The notes under the pieces were generated by a model, which was given only the letters and a program-made list of their open reading frames with translations, was not told where the DNA came from and did not search any database. Shown here piece after piece: positions 7,415-13,363 of a stretch of DNA of 13,363 nucleotides. How positions within the stretch are numbered: position 1 is the stretch's first letter; the number at the start of each line of letters is the position of its first letter. The DNA comes from J005 sp964613235 (GTDB taxonomy: Bacteria > Pseudomonadota > Zetaproteobacteria > Mariprofundales > Mariprofundaceae), in assembly GCA_964613235.1 (NCBI GenBank), contig CAZTGM010000050.1:1-13363 (forward strand), written 5' to 3'. The translations under genes and the position numbers were made by a program.

Positions 7415-7756
7415 TTATTTACGCTTGCGGAACATGGCCAGCATACGCTGCGTCACCATAAAACCACCAAAAATATTGACTGATACCAGACCCACGGCAA
7501 CCAGTCCCAGCACCGTCGCCAGATTCATTTCCAGCGGACCGGAAGCCAGCAACGCACCGACAATGATGATGCTGGAAATGGCGTTGGTCACACTCATCAA
7601 TGGCGTATGCAGGGCCGGCGTCACATTCCATACCACGTGGTAACCGACAAATACGGCCAGCACGAATACCGTGAACGAAAATACAAACGGATCCACAGCC
7701 GCGCCATGCGCCGACTGGGCGGCAGCCTGTGCCGCCTCCATCGCAGATACTTCCAT
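7415..7756 (-). CDS. pntAB: NAD(P) transhydrogenase subunit alpha part 2 (membrane part)
   Basis: This 113-residue protein carries the three or four alpha-side membrane helices of transhydrogenase domain II; hydrophobic stretches are near FVFSFTVFVLAVFVGYHVVW, AISSIIIVGALLASG and ATVLGLVAVGLVSVNIFGGF. In E. coli this region is fused to the NAD-binding domain in one PntA; here it is separate, as in Rhodospirillum rubrum and many alphaproteobacteria. The start is taken as ATG 7756 rather than GTG 7759, because GGGAGGT lies 5 bases before the ATG but only 2 bases before the GTG. Its ATG overlaps the pntAA TGA by one base, so translational coupling is likely. It ends FRKRK, a positive cytoplasmic tail. 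Confidence 0.95.
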   Translation of the reverse strand: MEVSAMEAAQAAAQSAHGAAVDPFVFSFTVFVLAVFVGYHVVWNVTPALHTPLMSVTNAISSIIIVGALLASGPLEMNLATVLGLVAVGLVSVNIFGGFMVTQRMLAMFRKRK

Positions 7757-8886
7757 CACTTACCTCCCTGCAGGAATTGCGGCTTCAGAAACTCCCCGTC
7801 ACTGCACAGCATCGATGCCTCGATGATTTCATCATCGCGATTGAGCACCAGCTGATCCTGTTCCTTATCCAGCATCAGCTGCACGAAATTGAACATATTG
7901 CGCGCATACAGACTGCTTGCATCAGCGGCCATCAATGACGGGATATTGCTGATCCCCACCAGCGTTACGCCATGCTTCTCCACGACGGTATCCTTTTCCG
8001 ACAACGGGCAATTACCGCCGAACTCTACGGCAAGGTCGACAATAACCGAGCCCTGCTTCATCGATTGCACCATGGTCTCAGTGATCAGCTCAGGAGCCGG
8101 GCGACCGGGAATCAGCGCCGTGGTAATAATCACATCGGCTCTGGCCGCATGCTCGGCAATCAGGGCCTTCTGGCGCTGCTTGTATTCCTCACTCATTTCA
8201 CGTGCATACCCACCCTCGTCTTCCGCATCGGCACCGGCTTCCACCTCGACGAACTTCGCCCCCAGGCTTTCCACCTGCTCCCTGGCTGCTGCGCGCACAT
8301 CGAATGCCTCCACCTTGGCGCCCAGGCGACGGGCCGTGGCAATGGCCTGCAAACCTGCAACACCGGCTCCCATGATCAGCACCTGCGCCGGCTGCACAGT
8401 ACCGGCCGCCGTCATCAGCATGGGAAAGAATTTCGGATAATACTGCGCAGCCAGCAATACAGCCTTGTAGCCAGCAATATTGGCCTGACTGGACAATACA
8501 TCCATGCTCTGTGCCCGTGAAATACGCGGAATCATTTCCATAGCAAAACAGGTCAGGCCATGATCAGCATAGTTCTGCAACAACGGATTGGTAAACGGTG
8601 AGAACATAGCCGCCACGACCGCACCAGGTTTGAGCAGGGTAAGTTCGTCAGCATCTGGTGCCCGCACCTTGAGCACCAGATCAGCATCCGCGCACGTCGC
8701 AGCAAAATCTGCAGTAATCGTTGCACCGGCTGCCTCGTAATCGCCATCCGCAATGGCAGAGGCCTGGCCTGCCTGGCATTGCACGCGTACGTCGCAACCT
8801 GCGGCAATCAGCTTCTTCACCGTCTCCGGTGTTGCGGCCACACGTTTTTCATTGGCGTATGTTTCGGCTGGAATGGCGATCAACAT
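7756..8886 (-). CDS. pntAA: NAD(P) transhydrogenase subunit alpha part 1 (NAD-binding)
   Basis: This 376-residue soluble domain I binds NAD(H) and docks on PntAB/PntB at the cytoplasmic face. The Rossmann motif GAGVAG is at 173-178 followed by LGAKVEAFDVR. The RISRAQSMD loop supplies Arg121, Gln126 and Asp129, matching R127/Q132/D135 of R. rubrum, which organise the nicotinamide site. The N-terminus IPAETYANEKRVAATPETV is shared with alanine dehydrogenase, but the neighbours pntAB and pntB settle the identity. ATG 8886 is chosen over an in-frame start at 8919: it has GAGGGAGA about 7 bases upstream and gives the family N-terminus, while the upstream 11 codons cover a leader hairpin. It follows folK by 68 bases on the same strand. 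Confidence 0.96.
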   Translation of the reverse strand: MLIAIPAETYANEKRVAATPETVKKLIAAGCDVRVQCQAGQASAIADGDYEAAGATITADFAATCADADLVLKVRAPDADELTLLKPGAVVAAMFSPFTNPLLQNYADHGLTCFAMEMIPRISRAQSMDVLSSQANIAGYKAVLLAAQYYPKFFPMLMTAAGTVQPAQVLIMGAGVAGLQAIATARRLGAKVEAFDVRAAAREQVESLGAKFVEVEAGADAEDEGGYAREMSEEYKQRQKALIAEHAARADVIITTALIPGRPAPELITETMVQSMKQGSVIVDLAVEFGGNCPLSEKDTVVEKHGVTLVGISNIPSLMAADASSLYARNMFNFVQLMLDKEQDQLVLNRDDEIIEASMLCSDGEFLKPQFLQGGK

Positions 8887-8904
8887 CGTCTTATCTCCCT
8901 CGGT

Positions 8905-8930
8905 GAATGGCTCGTCCATTCAATGAGCCA
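8905..8930 (-). promoter_or_regulatory. Two mutually exclusive hairpins in the pntAA leader
   Basis: GAATGG (8905-8910) pairs with CCATTC (8916-8921) around a 5-base loop. TGGCTC (8908-8913) pairs with GAGCCA (8925-8930) around an 11-base loop. The two stems share bases and cannot form together. They lie a few bases upstream of the pntAA ribosome binding site (about 8894-8901). No U-tract follows, so this is not an intrinsic terminator; a role in translation or RNA processing is only possible. Confidence 0.3.
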
Positions 8931-8954
8931 GCATTGTAAAAGGGATGCCCGGAT

Positions 8955-9377
8955 TTACAAGTTCAGGTCTGTTTTCTGCATCATCGATATATCCAGTGCA
9001 CAGGCATCGAGCACCACCAGTTCACTAGCTGGCAAATAAGCATGGGCATAACGCATCAGCTCATCATCCACGATATCACCATCATACATCAGCACATCGA
9101 GATCCAGCGTGCGCGGCTTCCATGAACCACGACTGCGATCCCGCCCCCGTTCATCTTCCCATTGCTTCAGCAATGTTTTCAGCTCGATCAGGGGCATCGC
9201 GGTATGCAACAGACAGCAGGCATTGAGAAAATCATCGCCGTCCATACCCACTGCCGGCGAGCAATACACGGCGGAAAAACGCACCGTGCAAAACTGTCGT
9301 CGCAATTGCTGCGCTGCCCATTGCAAATGCATTTCCGGCTCGATATTCGAGCCCAGCCCCAGCAATACCGTTGTCAC
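8955..9377 (-). CDS. folK: 2-amino-4-hydroxy-6-hydroxymethyldihydropteridine pyrophosphokinase (HPPK)
   Basis: HPPK transfers pyrophosphate from ATP to 6-hydroxymethyl-dihydropterin in tetrahydrofolate synthesis. GLGSN is at residues 7-11, and KPRTLDLDVLMYD (87-99) contains Arg89 and the Mg-binding Asp92/Asp94 of the family signature. At 140 residues it is shorter than E. coli FolK (about 159). After the signature the usual tail (PH..M..R.FVL.PL.EIAP) is replaced by RYAHAYLPASELVVLDA: a His remains, but the second loop Arg (E. coli Arg121) is not evident. It may be a divergent short HPPK. The GTG start overlaps the folB stop by 4 bases (GTGA), which supports translational coupling and the folate role. 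Confidence 0.9.
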   Translation of the reverse strand: MTTVLLGLGSNIEPEMHLQWAAQQLRRQFCTVRFSAVYCSPAVGMDGDDFLNACCLLHTAMPLIELKTLLKQWEDERGRDRSRGSWKPRTLDLDVLMYDGDIVDDELMRYAHAYLPASELVVLDACALDISMMQKTDLNL

Positions 9378-9745
9378 GACGACTGACGACTGCGCTCAAT
9401 CAGCACGGCGACATTCTCGCTGCCACGCACCGCTCCCGGCTTGGATAATTTCAGGCGCAGCCAGGGCACGGCAAACTCGTTAAGCACGATCTGCGCGCAC
9501 TGCTCGGCCAGTGCCTCAATCAGCCCGAAACTGGAAGATTCGATAAAGGCAATCAGACGTTTGGACACAGCCTTATAATCCAGCGTGTCAGCAATATCAT
9601 CGCTTTTGGCAGCCTGTGAAATATCCCATGCCATTTCCAGATCCAGCCGCACTGTCTGGCGAATTTCCCGCTCCCAGTCGTAGATACCGATGACCGTACG
9701 CACCTCCAGACCTTCGATCAAAACCCTGTCACCACTTTGCATCAT
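9374..9745 (-). CDS. folB: Dihydroneopterin aldolase
   Basis: This 123-residue enzyme of the T-fold family cleaves 7,8-dihydroneopterin to 6-hydroxymethyl-dihydropterin and glycolaldehyde, the step before FolK. GIYDWERE (20-27) carries the substrate Glu (about residue 25), DYKAV has Tyr57, LIEALAE (75-81) is the family helix, and LSKPGAVRGSENVAV holds the catalytic-type Lys102. Two adjacent ATGs (9745 and 9742) follow AAGGGG; the second has slightly better spacing, so the first Met is uncertain. It overlaps folK by 4 bases. On its strand TAATAT (9792-9797) could be a -10 but I find no good -35 before it. Confidence 0.95.
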   Translation of the reverse strand: MMQSGDRVLIEGLEVRTVIGIYDWEREIRQTVRLDLEMAWDISQAAKSDDIADTLDYKAVSKRLIAFIESSSFGLIEALAEQCAQIVLNEFAVPWLRLKLSKPGAVRGSENVAVLIERSRQSS

Positions 9746-9778
9746 CTTCCCCTTCTATCCGCCGAAAAGCGGCCATTC

Positions 9779-9806
9779 TTGACAGAACCGCATATTACAC
9801 CAAAAT
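9779..9806 (+). promoter_or_regulatory. Sigma70-type promoter of the CHCC zinc-finger gene
   Basis: A perfect TTGACA (9779-9784) is followed after 16 bases by CAAAAT (9801-9806, 4 of 6). Transcription would begin near 9813, about 30 bases before the ATG at 9845, whose GGAG lies 7 bases upstream. The element lies in the 99-base divergent gap shared with folB. Confidence 0.6.
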
Positions 9807-9844
9807 TCGCCCGCTTTTTTTGTAGGGAATTTCGGAGTACAATC

Positions 9845-10009
9845 ATGTCACAGACGACCATCAAAACAACGAAAGATATCGTTTCCTGTTCCGATAACGG
9901 TCAGCATCCGCTGGTTTATATCAACCTCAAAAATGGTTCCAGTCGCTGTCAGTATTGCGGTCAGCTATTCGAAAAAGTATCCGCCGAAAACACACAGGCA
10001 GCCGCCTAA
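9845..10009 (+). CDS. Small CHCC zinc-finger protein (NDUFS6/zf-CHCC type)
   Basis: This 54-residue protein has a zinc-ligand set Cys15, His21, Cys35 and Cys38 within VSCSDNGQHPLVYINLKNG and RCQYCGQLFE. That spacing and the HPLVYI segment match the zf-CHCC family, whose eukaryotic relative NDUFS6 is an accessory subunit of respiratory complex I. The bacterial role is not established. The start at ATG 9845 is chosen because GGAG precedes it at 7 bases and a promoter lies upstream; an in-frame ATG at 9737 would add 36 unlike residues and cross the promoter. It is transcribed divergently from folB and ends by overlapping the rlmB stop (TAA at 10007-10009, TAG on the other strand at 10006-10008). 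Confidence 0.9.
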   Translation: MSQTTIKTTKDIVSCSDNGQHPLVYINLKNGSSRCQYCGQLFEKVSAENTQAAA

Positions 10010-10752
10010 CACCTCGCTCTTCGCTGGCGCACGACCTCAAACAACGCTACGCCGGTTGCTACCGAAACATTCAGCGATTCCACATGTCCCGGCATCGGAA
10101 TCATGACACACTGATCACAGGCCTCACGCACCAGACGGCGCATGCCCTTACCTTCAGAGCCCATGACAATGGCCAGCGCACCATTCAGTTCAATATCATA
10201 AATCGACTCGTCCACTTCACCTGCCAGACCGATGGTCCAGAAACCCTTCTGTTGCAAGGCTGCAATTGACCGAGCCAGATTGGTCACACGCAACACCGGC
10301 AAACGCGACAGGGCACCACAGGCCGATTTGGCCACCACCGGTGAATGGATATCGGCGGCATGATCCCTGGGTACAATAACGGCGGCACAGCCTGCTGCAT
10401 CCGCCGTACGGATACAGGCGCCCAGATTATGTGGATCAGTCACCTGATCGAGTAACAGCACCAACGGCGCGGTGTCCATATCCAGTCCATCCAGCCATGC
10501 ATCAAAGCCCAGTGATACCGTGGCCTTGCCAGCCGCCATTTTAGCCACCACGCCCTGATGCGTCACCGTGCCAGCAAGCCGAGTCAGCGCCTCCTTCGGC
10601 ACAAAGGAAAAACGGATGCCGGATACCTTGGCCAGATGAATCAACTCATTGATGCGCGGATGTCGCTTGCCCTTCTCGATGAGCAATTCGTCCATGGCTT
10701 CGCCTGCATCCAGCGCATGTTTCACGGCATGAATACCCGCCAGAACCGTCAC
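10006..10752 (-). CDS. rlmB: 23S rRNA (guanosine-2'-O-)-methyltransferase RlmB
   Basis: This SPOUT-class enzyme of 248 residues uses S-adenosylmethionine to methylate the ribose of G2251 (E. coli numbering) in the P-loop of 23S rRNA. The N-terminal substrate domain (AGIHAVKHALDAG, then THQGVVAKM at 64-72) is present. Motif 1 is DQVTDPHNLGACIRTADAAG (102-121) with Asn109 and Arg115; motif 2 is IVMGSEGKGM (195-204) with Glu200; motif 3 is IPMPGHVESLNVSVATGVALFE (218-239) with the Ser226/Asn228 cluster. Together these form the knotted SAM site. Start is GTG with AAGGGG 8 bases upstream. It follows the DHH gene by 48 bases on the same strand and is probably the last gene of that operon. TrmH-family paralogues are possible but the N-terminal domain favours RlmB. 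Confidence 0.95.
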   Translation of the reverse strand: MTVLAGIHAVKHALDAGEAMDELLIEKGKRHPRINELIHLAKVSGIRFSFVPKEALTRLAGTVTHQGVVAKMAAGKATVSLGFDAWLDGLDMDTAPLVLLLDQVTDPHNLGACIRTADAAGCAAVIVPRDHAADIHSPVVAKSACGALSRLPVLRVTNLARSIAALQQKGFWTIGLAGEVDESIYDIELNGALAIVMGSEGKGMRRLVREACDQCVMIPMPGHVESLNVSVATGVALFEVVRQRRARC

Positions 10753-10800
10753 GGTATGTTCCCCTTCACATTACACATCATACACAAACCCATTTGCCTA

Positions 10801-11760
10801 TCACTCTGCATACTGCTGCTGAAATGCGGCAACAAACTGTTCCAGCATCTCGCCCGGAAGCGCATTAATACCGGCCGCTGCCTTGCGCCCACCACCGGTC
10901 GGGAAACGCATGCATAACTCATCTGCACCCTGCCTGCTCGTCAATGGTGCGCGCACGCTGACACGATAACGACCATCAGCCAGATCGGTAATCAGCGCAT
11001 GCGCCCGCGCCGGATGCTCCCTGGCCAACGCATTGCCGAACACCCCGGAAACACGCCGCGTCCACGCCTCATCCGGCAACATCAGTACGGCCGTTGTTTC
11101 CGTTTCATGCATAAACGCTAACTGTCGTGCCTTCTCCATGTCGGCAGCATACCCCTCAGCCAGCGTACGGTAGGCGGCAGACTCGGCAATAAAGGCAAAC
11201 GGATCCTTATAAGGTCTGATAGCACGATACAATTCAGCCGGATGAAAATAAAGATCGTCCGGCGTTACGCCATAACCATTGTAATTGATCAGCGTACCCA
11301 GTTGCTCCAGCTGTTGCAGCTGCGTATCCGATAACGCCAGTGGCACCGCTGCCGCACGCGCTGCATCGAACAGGTTGTCACCAAAGGCTGCAGCCACAGC
11401 CCAGGGCAGATACGCGTGCTGCAATGAGGTGCTGACCAGCAGGCTGGTGCAGGTATCGGCAGAGGTGTCGATATGCGCTTCCAGCAAAGCATCCTCCGGC
11501 ACATCGCCAGCAAAATGATGGTCGAAATAGCGAATATGAGCGCCCTCACCCAGCAGCCGCAGAACATCATGACGGTTTTTATCGAATGAGATATCGAGTA
11601 CGGTAACCCGGTCACCTTCCTGCGCCCGCACGCGTTGCAACAGGGCGATATCGCGTTTAACGCCGGTCACCAGCTCCGCCTCGCAGGGAGAAGCCAGCCG
11701 CAACTGGTGCAACGCGCAGATACCATCGGCATCGCCGTTGAAGACATCGATGATACTCAT
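10801..11760 (-). CDS. DHH-family phosphoesterase of unknown substrate
   Basis: This 319-residue protein has the metal-binding motifs of the DHH superfamily (RecJ, NrnA, exopolyphosphatase): FNGDADGICALHQL (7-20, Asp10 and Asp12), VLDIS (54-58, Asp56), YFDHH (78-82) and AFGD (125-128, Asp128). The C-terminal DHHA1-like part has PTGGGRKAAAG (287-297); NrnA and RecJ proteins normally have GGGH there, so the substrate-binding His is replaced by Arg. It is soluble, with no signal peptide. Family knowledge suggests Mn-dependent hydrolysis of a phosphodiester or phosphoanhydride, but I cannot name a substrate. Its ATG overlaps the kdsB stop by 4 bases (ATGA, 11757-11760), so it is translated with the LPS-sugar genes kdsB and rfaE1. 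It may be annotated elsewhere under unrelated names such as acetyltransferase; nothing in the sequence supports that. Confidence 0.85.
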   Translation of the reverse strand: MSIIDVFNGDADGICALHQLRLASPCEAELVTGVKRDIALLQRVRAQEGDRVTVLDISFDKNRHDVLRLLGEGAHIRYFDHHFAGDVPEDALLEAHIDTSADTCTSLLVSTSLQHAYLPWAVAAAFGDNLFDAARAAAVPLALSDTQLQQLEQLGTLINYNGYGVTPDDLYFHPAELYRAIRPYKDPFAFIAESAAYRTLAEGYAADMEKARQLAFMHETETTAVLMLPDEAWTRRVSGVFGNALAREHPARAHALITDLADGRYRVSVRAPLTSRQGADELCMRFPTGGGRKAAAGINALPGEMLEQFVAAFQQQYAE

Positions 11761-12482
11761 CCATTCTCTCCTGCAAGCATCATCTCGGCACGCGCTAAAT
11801 CGGCCGGCACATCCACACCGATGGAGGAGAATTCACCAATACTGACGGCAATATCATAGCCATGATACAGCACGCGCAACTGTTCCAGTTGCTCGACATG
11901 TTCCATCTCGCATGCTTCCAGGCTGGCATAAATCAACAAAAATTCGCGCCGATAGGCATACAGCCCGACATGTTTGAGTGCGACATGAGGTGCGCCATCG
12001 CGCGCAAACGGAATGGGTGCCCGGCTGAAATACATCGCCCGTCCGCGCGCATTGCATACCACCTTGACGATATTCGGATCGTCGATGTCACCCCGGCCGA
12101 GCGGATGCGCCAGTGTGGCCATCGGCAGATAGGCATCCTCACGGAACGGCTGCACCACCTCCCGGATAGCTGCAGGGTCGATCAGTGGCTCATCGCCCTG
12201 TACATTCACCACCACATCCACATCCATGCCGGCCACAGCCTCAGCCAGTCGTTCGCTGCCACTGCGATGTGTATCCGCCGTCATGCATGCGCGTACGCCT
12301 TCCTGCGCGGCCACCTCGGCAATCCGTGCATCATCAGTGGCCACAAACACCTCGCCAATATCCGCCTGTTTCGCACGCTCAATGACATGCGCGAGCATCG
12401 GCCGCCCGGCAAGCAAAGCCAGCGGCTTGCCCGGAAAGCGCGTTGAGGCAAAACGTGCCGGAATGCCTATTGCGACCTTCAC
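11757..12482 (-). CDS. kdsB: 3-deoxy-manno-octulosonate cytidylyltransferase (CMP-Kdo synthetase)
   Basis: KdsB activates Kdo with CTP to CMP-Kdo, the donor for the first inner-core sugar on lipid A; it acts in the cytoplasm. At 241 residues it is close to E. coli KdsB (248). The nucleotide-binding start IPARFASTRFPGKPLA is at 7-22, THRSGSERLAEA at 71-82, and NVQGDEPLI at 93-101 contains the metal-binding Asp97. HVGLYAYRREFL and LEQLRVLYHG are further family blocks. The start is GTG, overlapping the rfaE1 stop by 4 bases (GTGA), and its own stop overlaps the next start by 4 bases, so all three are likely translated in concert. Confidence 0.97.
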   Translation of the reverse strand: MKVAIGIPARFASTRFPGKPLALLAGRPMLAHVIERAKQADIGEVFVATDDARIAEVAAQEGVRACMTADTHRSGSERLAEAVAGMDVDVVVNVQGDEPLIDPAAIREVVQPFREDAYLPMATLAHPLGRGDIDDPNIVKVVCNARGRAMYFSRAPIPFARDGAPHVALKHVGLYAYRREFLLIYASLEACEMEHVEQLEQLRVLYHGYDIAVSIGEFSSIGVDVPADLARAEMMLAGENG

Positions 12483-13363
12483 TGTTGCAACTCGATTTCC
12501 GGCCAGCTTGCCGTGGCCGTTCCCACCTTGCCAACCACGACACCGGCAGCACGGTTGGCCCAGCGCGCGGCGGTTAACGCATCATCGCCACGTGCCAGAC
12601 AGGCGGTAAACACGGCGATGACCGTATCACCCGCACCGGTCACATCAAACACATCGCGCGCTGCTGTCGGAATATGATGAACATCCGTGCCGTCAAATAA
12701 TGTCATCCCTTTCTCCGAACGGGTAATCAGGGTGTAACGAAGCTTCAGTTTTTCATGCAGGGTACGGGCAATACTGCCGACATGCACATCATCATTGATC
12801 ATGTCCATCTCCGCCATGGCCGCAGCTTCCTGCAGATTGGGCGTGATGAATGTCGCCCCCCGATAGGCATCGGTATGTTGCGGCTTGGGATCCACGCCGA
12901 TGATCATATCCGGCATGGCAGCAATCAGTTGGCGTAAAAAACCGGGCGTCAACAAGCCCTTGCCGTAGTCAGACAAAATAACCGCCTGCGCTTGTGGCAA
13001 CAATGCATCGAGCTGATGGCGAATAAACGCCCGCGTTTCCGCCTCAATGGCCTGCGTCCATTCGCGATCAAAGCGCACGACCTGCTGATGGCGGGCAATA
13101 ATGCGTGTTTTGATGGCTGTTGGCCGGTTATTGCGCTTGGTTTTGACACCTCGATCATCCGAATCCAGCTCGGCCAGGCGCTGATGAACCCAGGCACCGG
13201 GCTCATCATCACCGACGATACCAAACATGGCCGAACGCACTTCCAGTGCATGCAAATTGCGCACCACATTAGCCGAACCGCCCAGACGTCGATCCACGCG
13301 CTCGACATTCACCACCGGCACCGGTGCCTCCGGCGAAATGCGCGACACATCGCCCCAGATAAA
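12479..13363 (-). CDS. rfaE1: D-glycero-beta-D-manno-heptose-7-phosphate kinase, N-terminus cut by window edge
   Basis: The frame is open to the window edge and begins FIWGDVSRISPEAPVPVV, the conserved stretch that follows the first 20-30 residues of HldE/RfaE kinases. This PfkB-family kinase makes heptose-1,7-bisphosphate for ADP-heptose and the LPS inner core. Visible motifs are GGSANVVRNL, the substrate-lid RPTAIKTRIIARHQQVVRFD, LSDYGKGLLTP, DPK, and DVFDVTGAGDT with the anion hole and catalytic Asp. The protein ends at GTATASWPEIELQQ with TGA, with no cytidylyltransferase domain, so it is the single-domain RfaE1/HldA form and not the fused E. coli HldE; the ADP-transferring partner (RfaE2) must be encoded elsewhere. 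It overlaps kdsB by 4 bases. Confidence 0.95.
   Translation of the reverse strand, partial: FIWGDVSRISPEAPVPVVNVERVDRRLGGSANVVRNLHALEVRSAMFGIVGDDEPGAWVHQRLAELDSDDRGVKTKRNNRPTAIKTRIIARHQQVVRFDREWTQAIEAETRAFIRHQLDALLPQAQAVILSDYGKGLLTPGFLRQLIAAMPDMIIGVDPKPQHTDAYRGATFITPNLQEAAAMAEMDMINDDVHVGSIARTLHEKLKLRYTLITRSEKGMTLFDGTDVHHIPTAARDVFDVTGAGDTVIAVFTACLARGDDALTAARWANRAAGVVVGKVGTATASWPEIELQQ

Noticed and set aside
8887..8919. Longer PntAA starting at 8919
   Set aside because: The ATG at 8886 has a proper ribosome binding site and gives the family N-terminus; the extra codons fall in a hairpin-rich leader.
8935..8957. GGGCATCCC followed by TTTT after folK as a terminator
   Set aside because: The stem is only 3 bp with a 3-base loop and a short U-run, too weak to call.
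9737..9844. Longer zinc-finger protein starting at 9737
   Set aside because: It would translate the promoter and overlap the folB start; ATG 9845 has GGAG at proper spacing.
10753..10800. A TATGAT element in the DHH-rlmB gap as a separate rlmB promoter
   Set aside because: TATGAT fits a -10 but no acceptable -35 lies 15-19 bases upstream and the extended -10 TG is out of place.
11862..12446. A 194-codon plus-strand frame antisense to kdsB
   Set aside because: It is a shadow of a well-supported gene; its composition is unlike a protein family.

Overview
The window is a compact stretch of about 13.4 kb from a bacterial chromosome. The gene content (LPS-core heptose and Kdo genes, a three-subunit proton-translocating transhydrogenase, a proteobacterial-type str operon, a CHCC zinc-finger protein) points to a Gram-negative member of the Pseudomonadota. 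The order cannot be fixed by eye; a deep-branching lineage such as the Zetaproteobacteria, or a gammaproteobacterium, would fit. Base composition looks even throughout. I see no IS element, integrase, CRISPR array, tRNA or rRNA, and no gene-free stretch longer than 300 bases.

Region 1 (1-3154, minus strand) is the str operon: rpsL, rpsG, fusA and the first 18 codons of tuf. It is driven by a good sigma70-type promoter about 60 bases upstream of rpsL. The rpsL-rpsG spacer is only 15 bases. A stem followed by eight U residues spans the end of rpsG, just before fusA, and could act as an attenuator.

Region 2 (3205-5999, plus strand) is a divergently transcribed hybrid sensor kinase, PAS-GAF-PAS-PAS-HisKA-HATPase-REC, of about 917 residues. 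It is split by a frameshift in the second PAS domain. A tandem TCGGC TCGGC at 4259-4268 accounts for the shift exactly: removing one copy restores the frame and a normal PAS sequence. Its promoter ends so close to the only plausible ATG that the mRNA would be leaderless or nearly so.

Region 3 (6002-9745, minus strand) reads folB-folK-pntAA-pntAB-pntB. The folate genes overlap by 4 bases, the pnt genes are tightly packed, and 68 bases separate folK from pntAA. This puts pterin/folate synthesis upstream of the enzyme that makes NADPH from NADH at the expense of the proton gradient.

Region 4 (9779-10009, plus strand) is a lone 54-residue CHCC zinc-finger gene with its own promoter.

Region 5 (10006-13363, minus strand) reads rfaE1 (cut by the window edge)-kdsB-DHH phosphoesterase-rlmB. 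The first three genes are joined by 4-base start/stop overlaps. Two of them make activated LPS inner-core sugars; the tightly coupled DHH-family protein has no assigned substrate and is the least understood intact gene here. Both tail-to-tail junctions (5999/6002 and 10009/10006) leave no room for a terminator.
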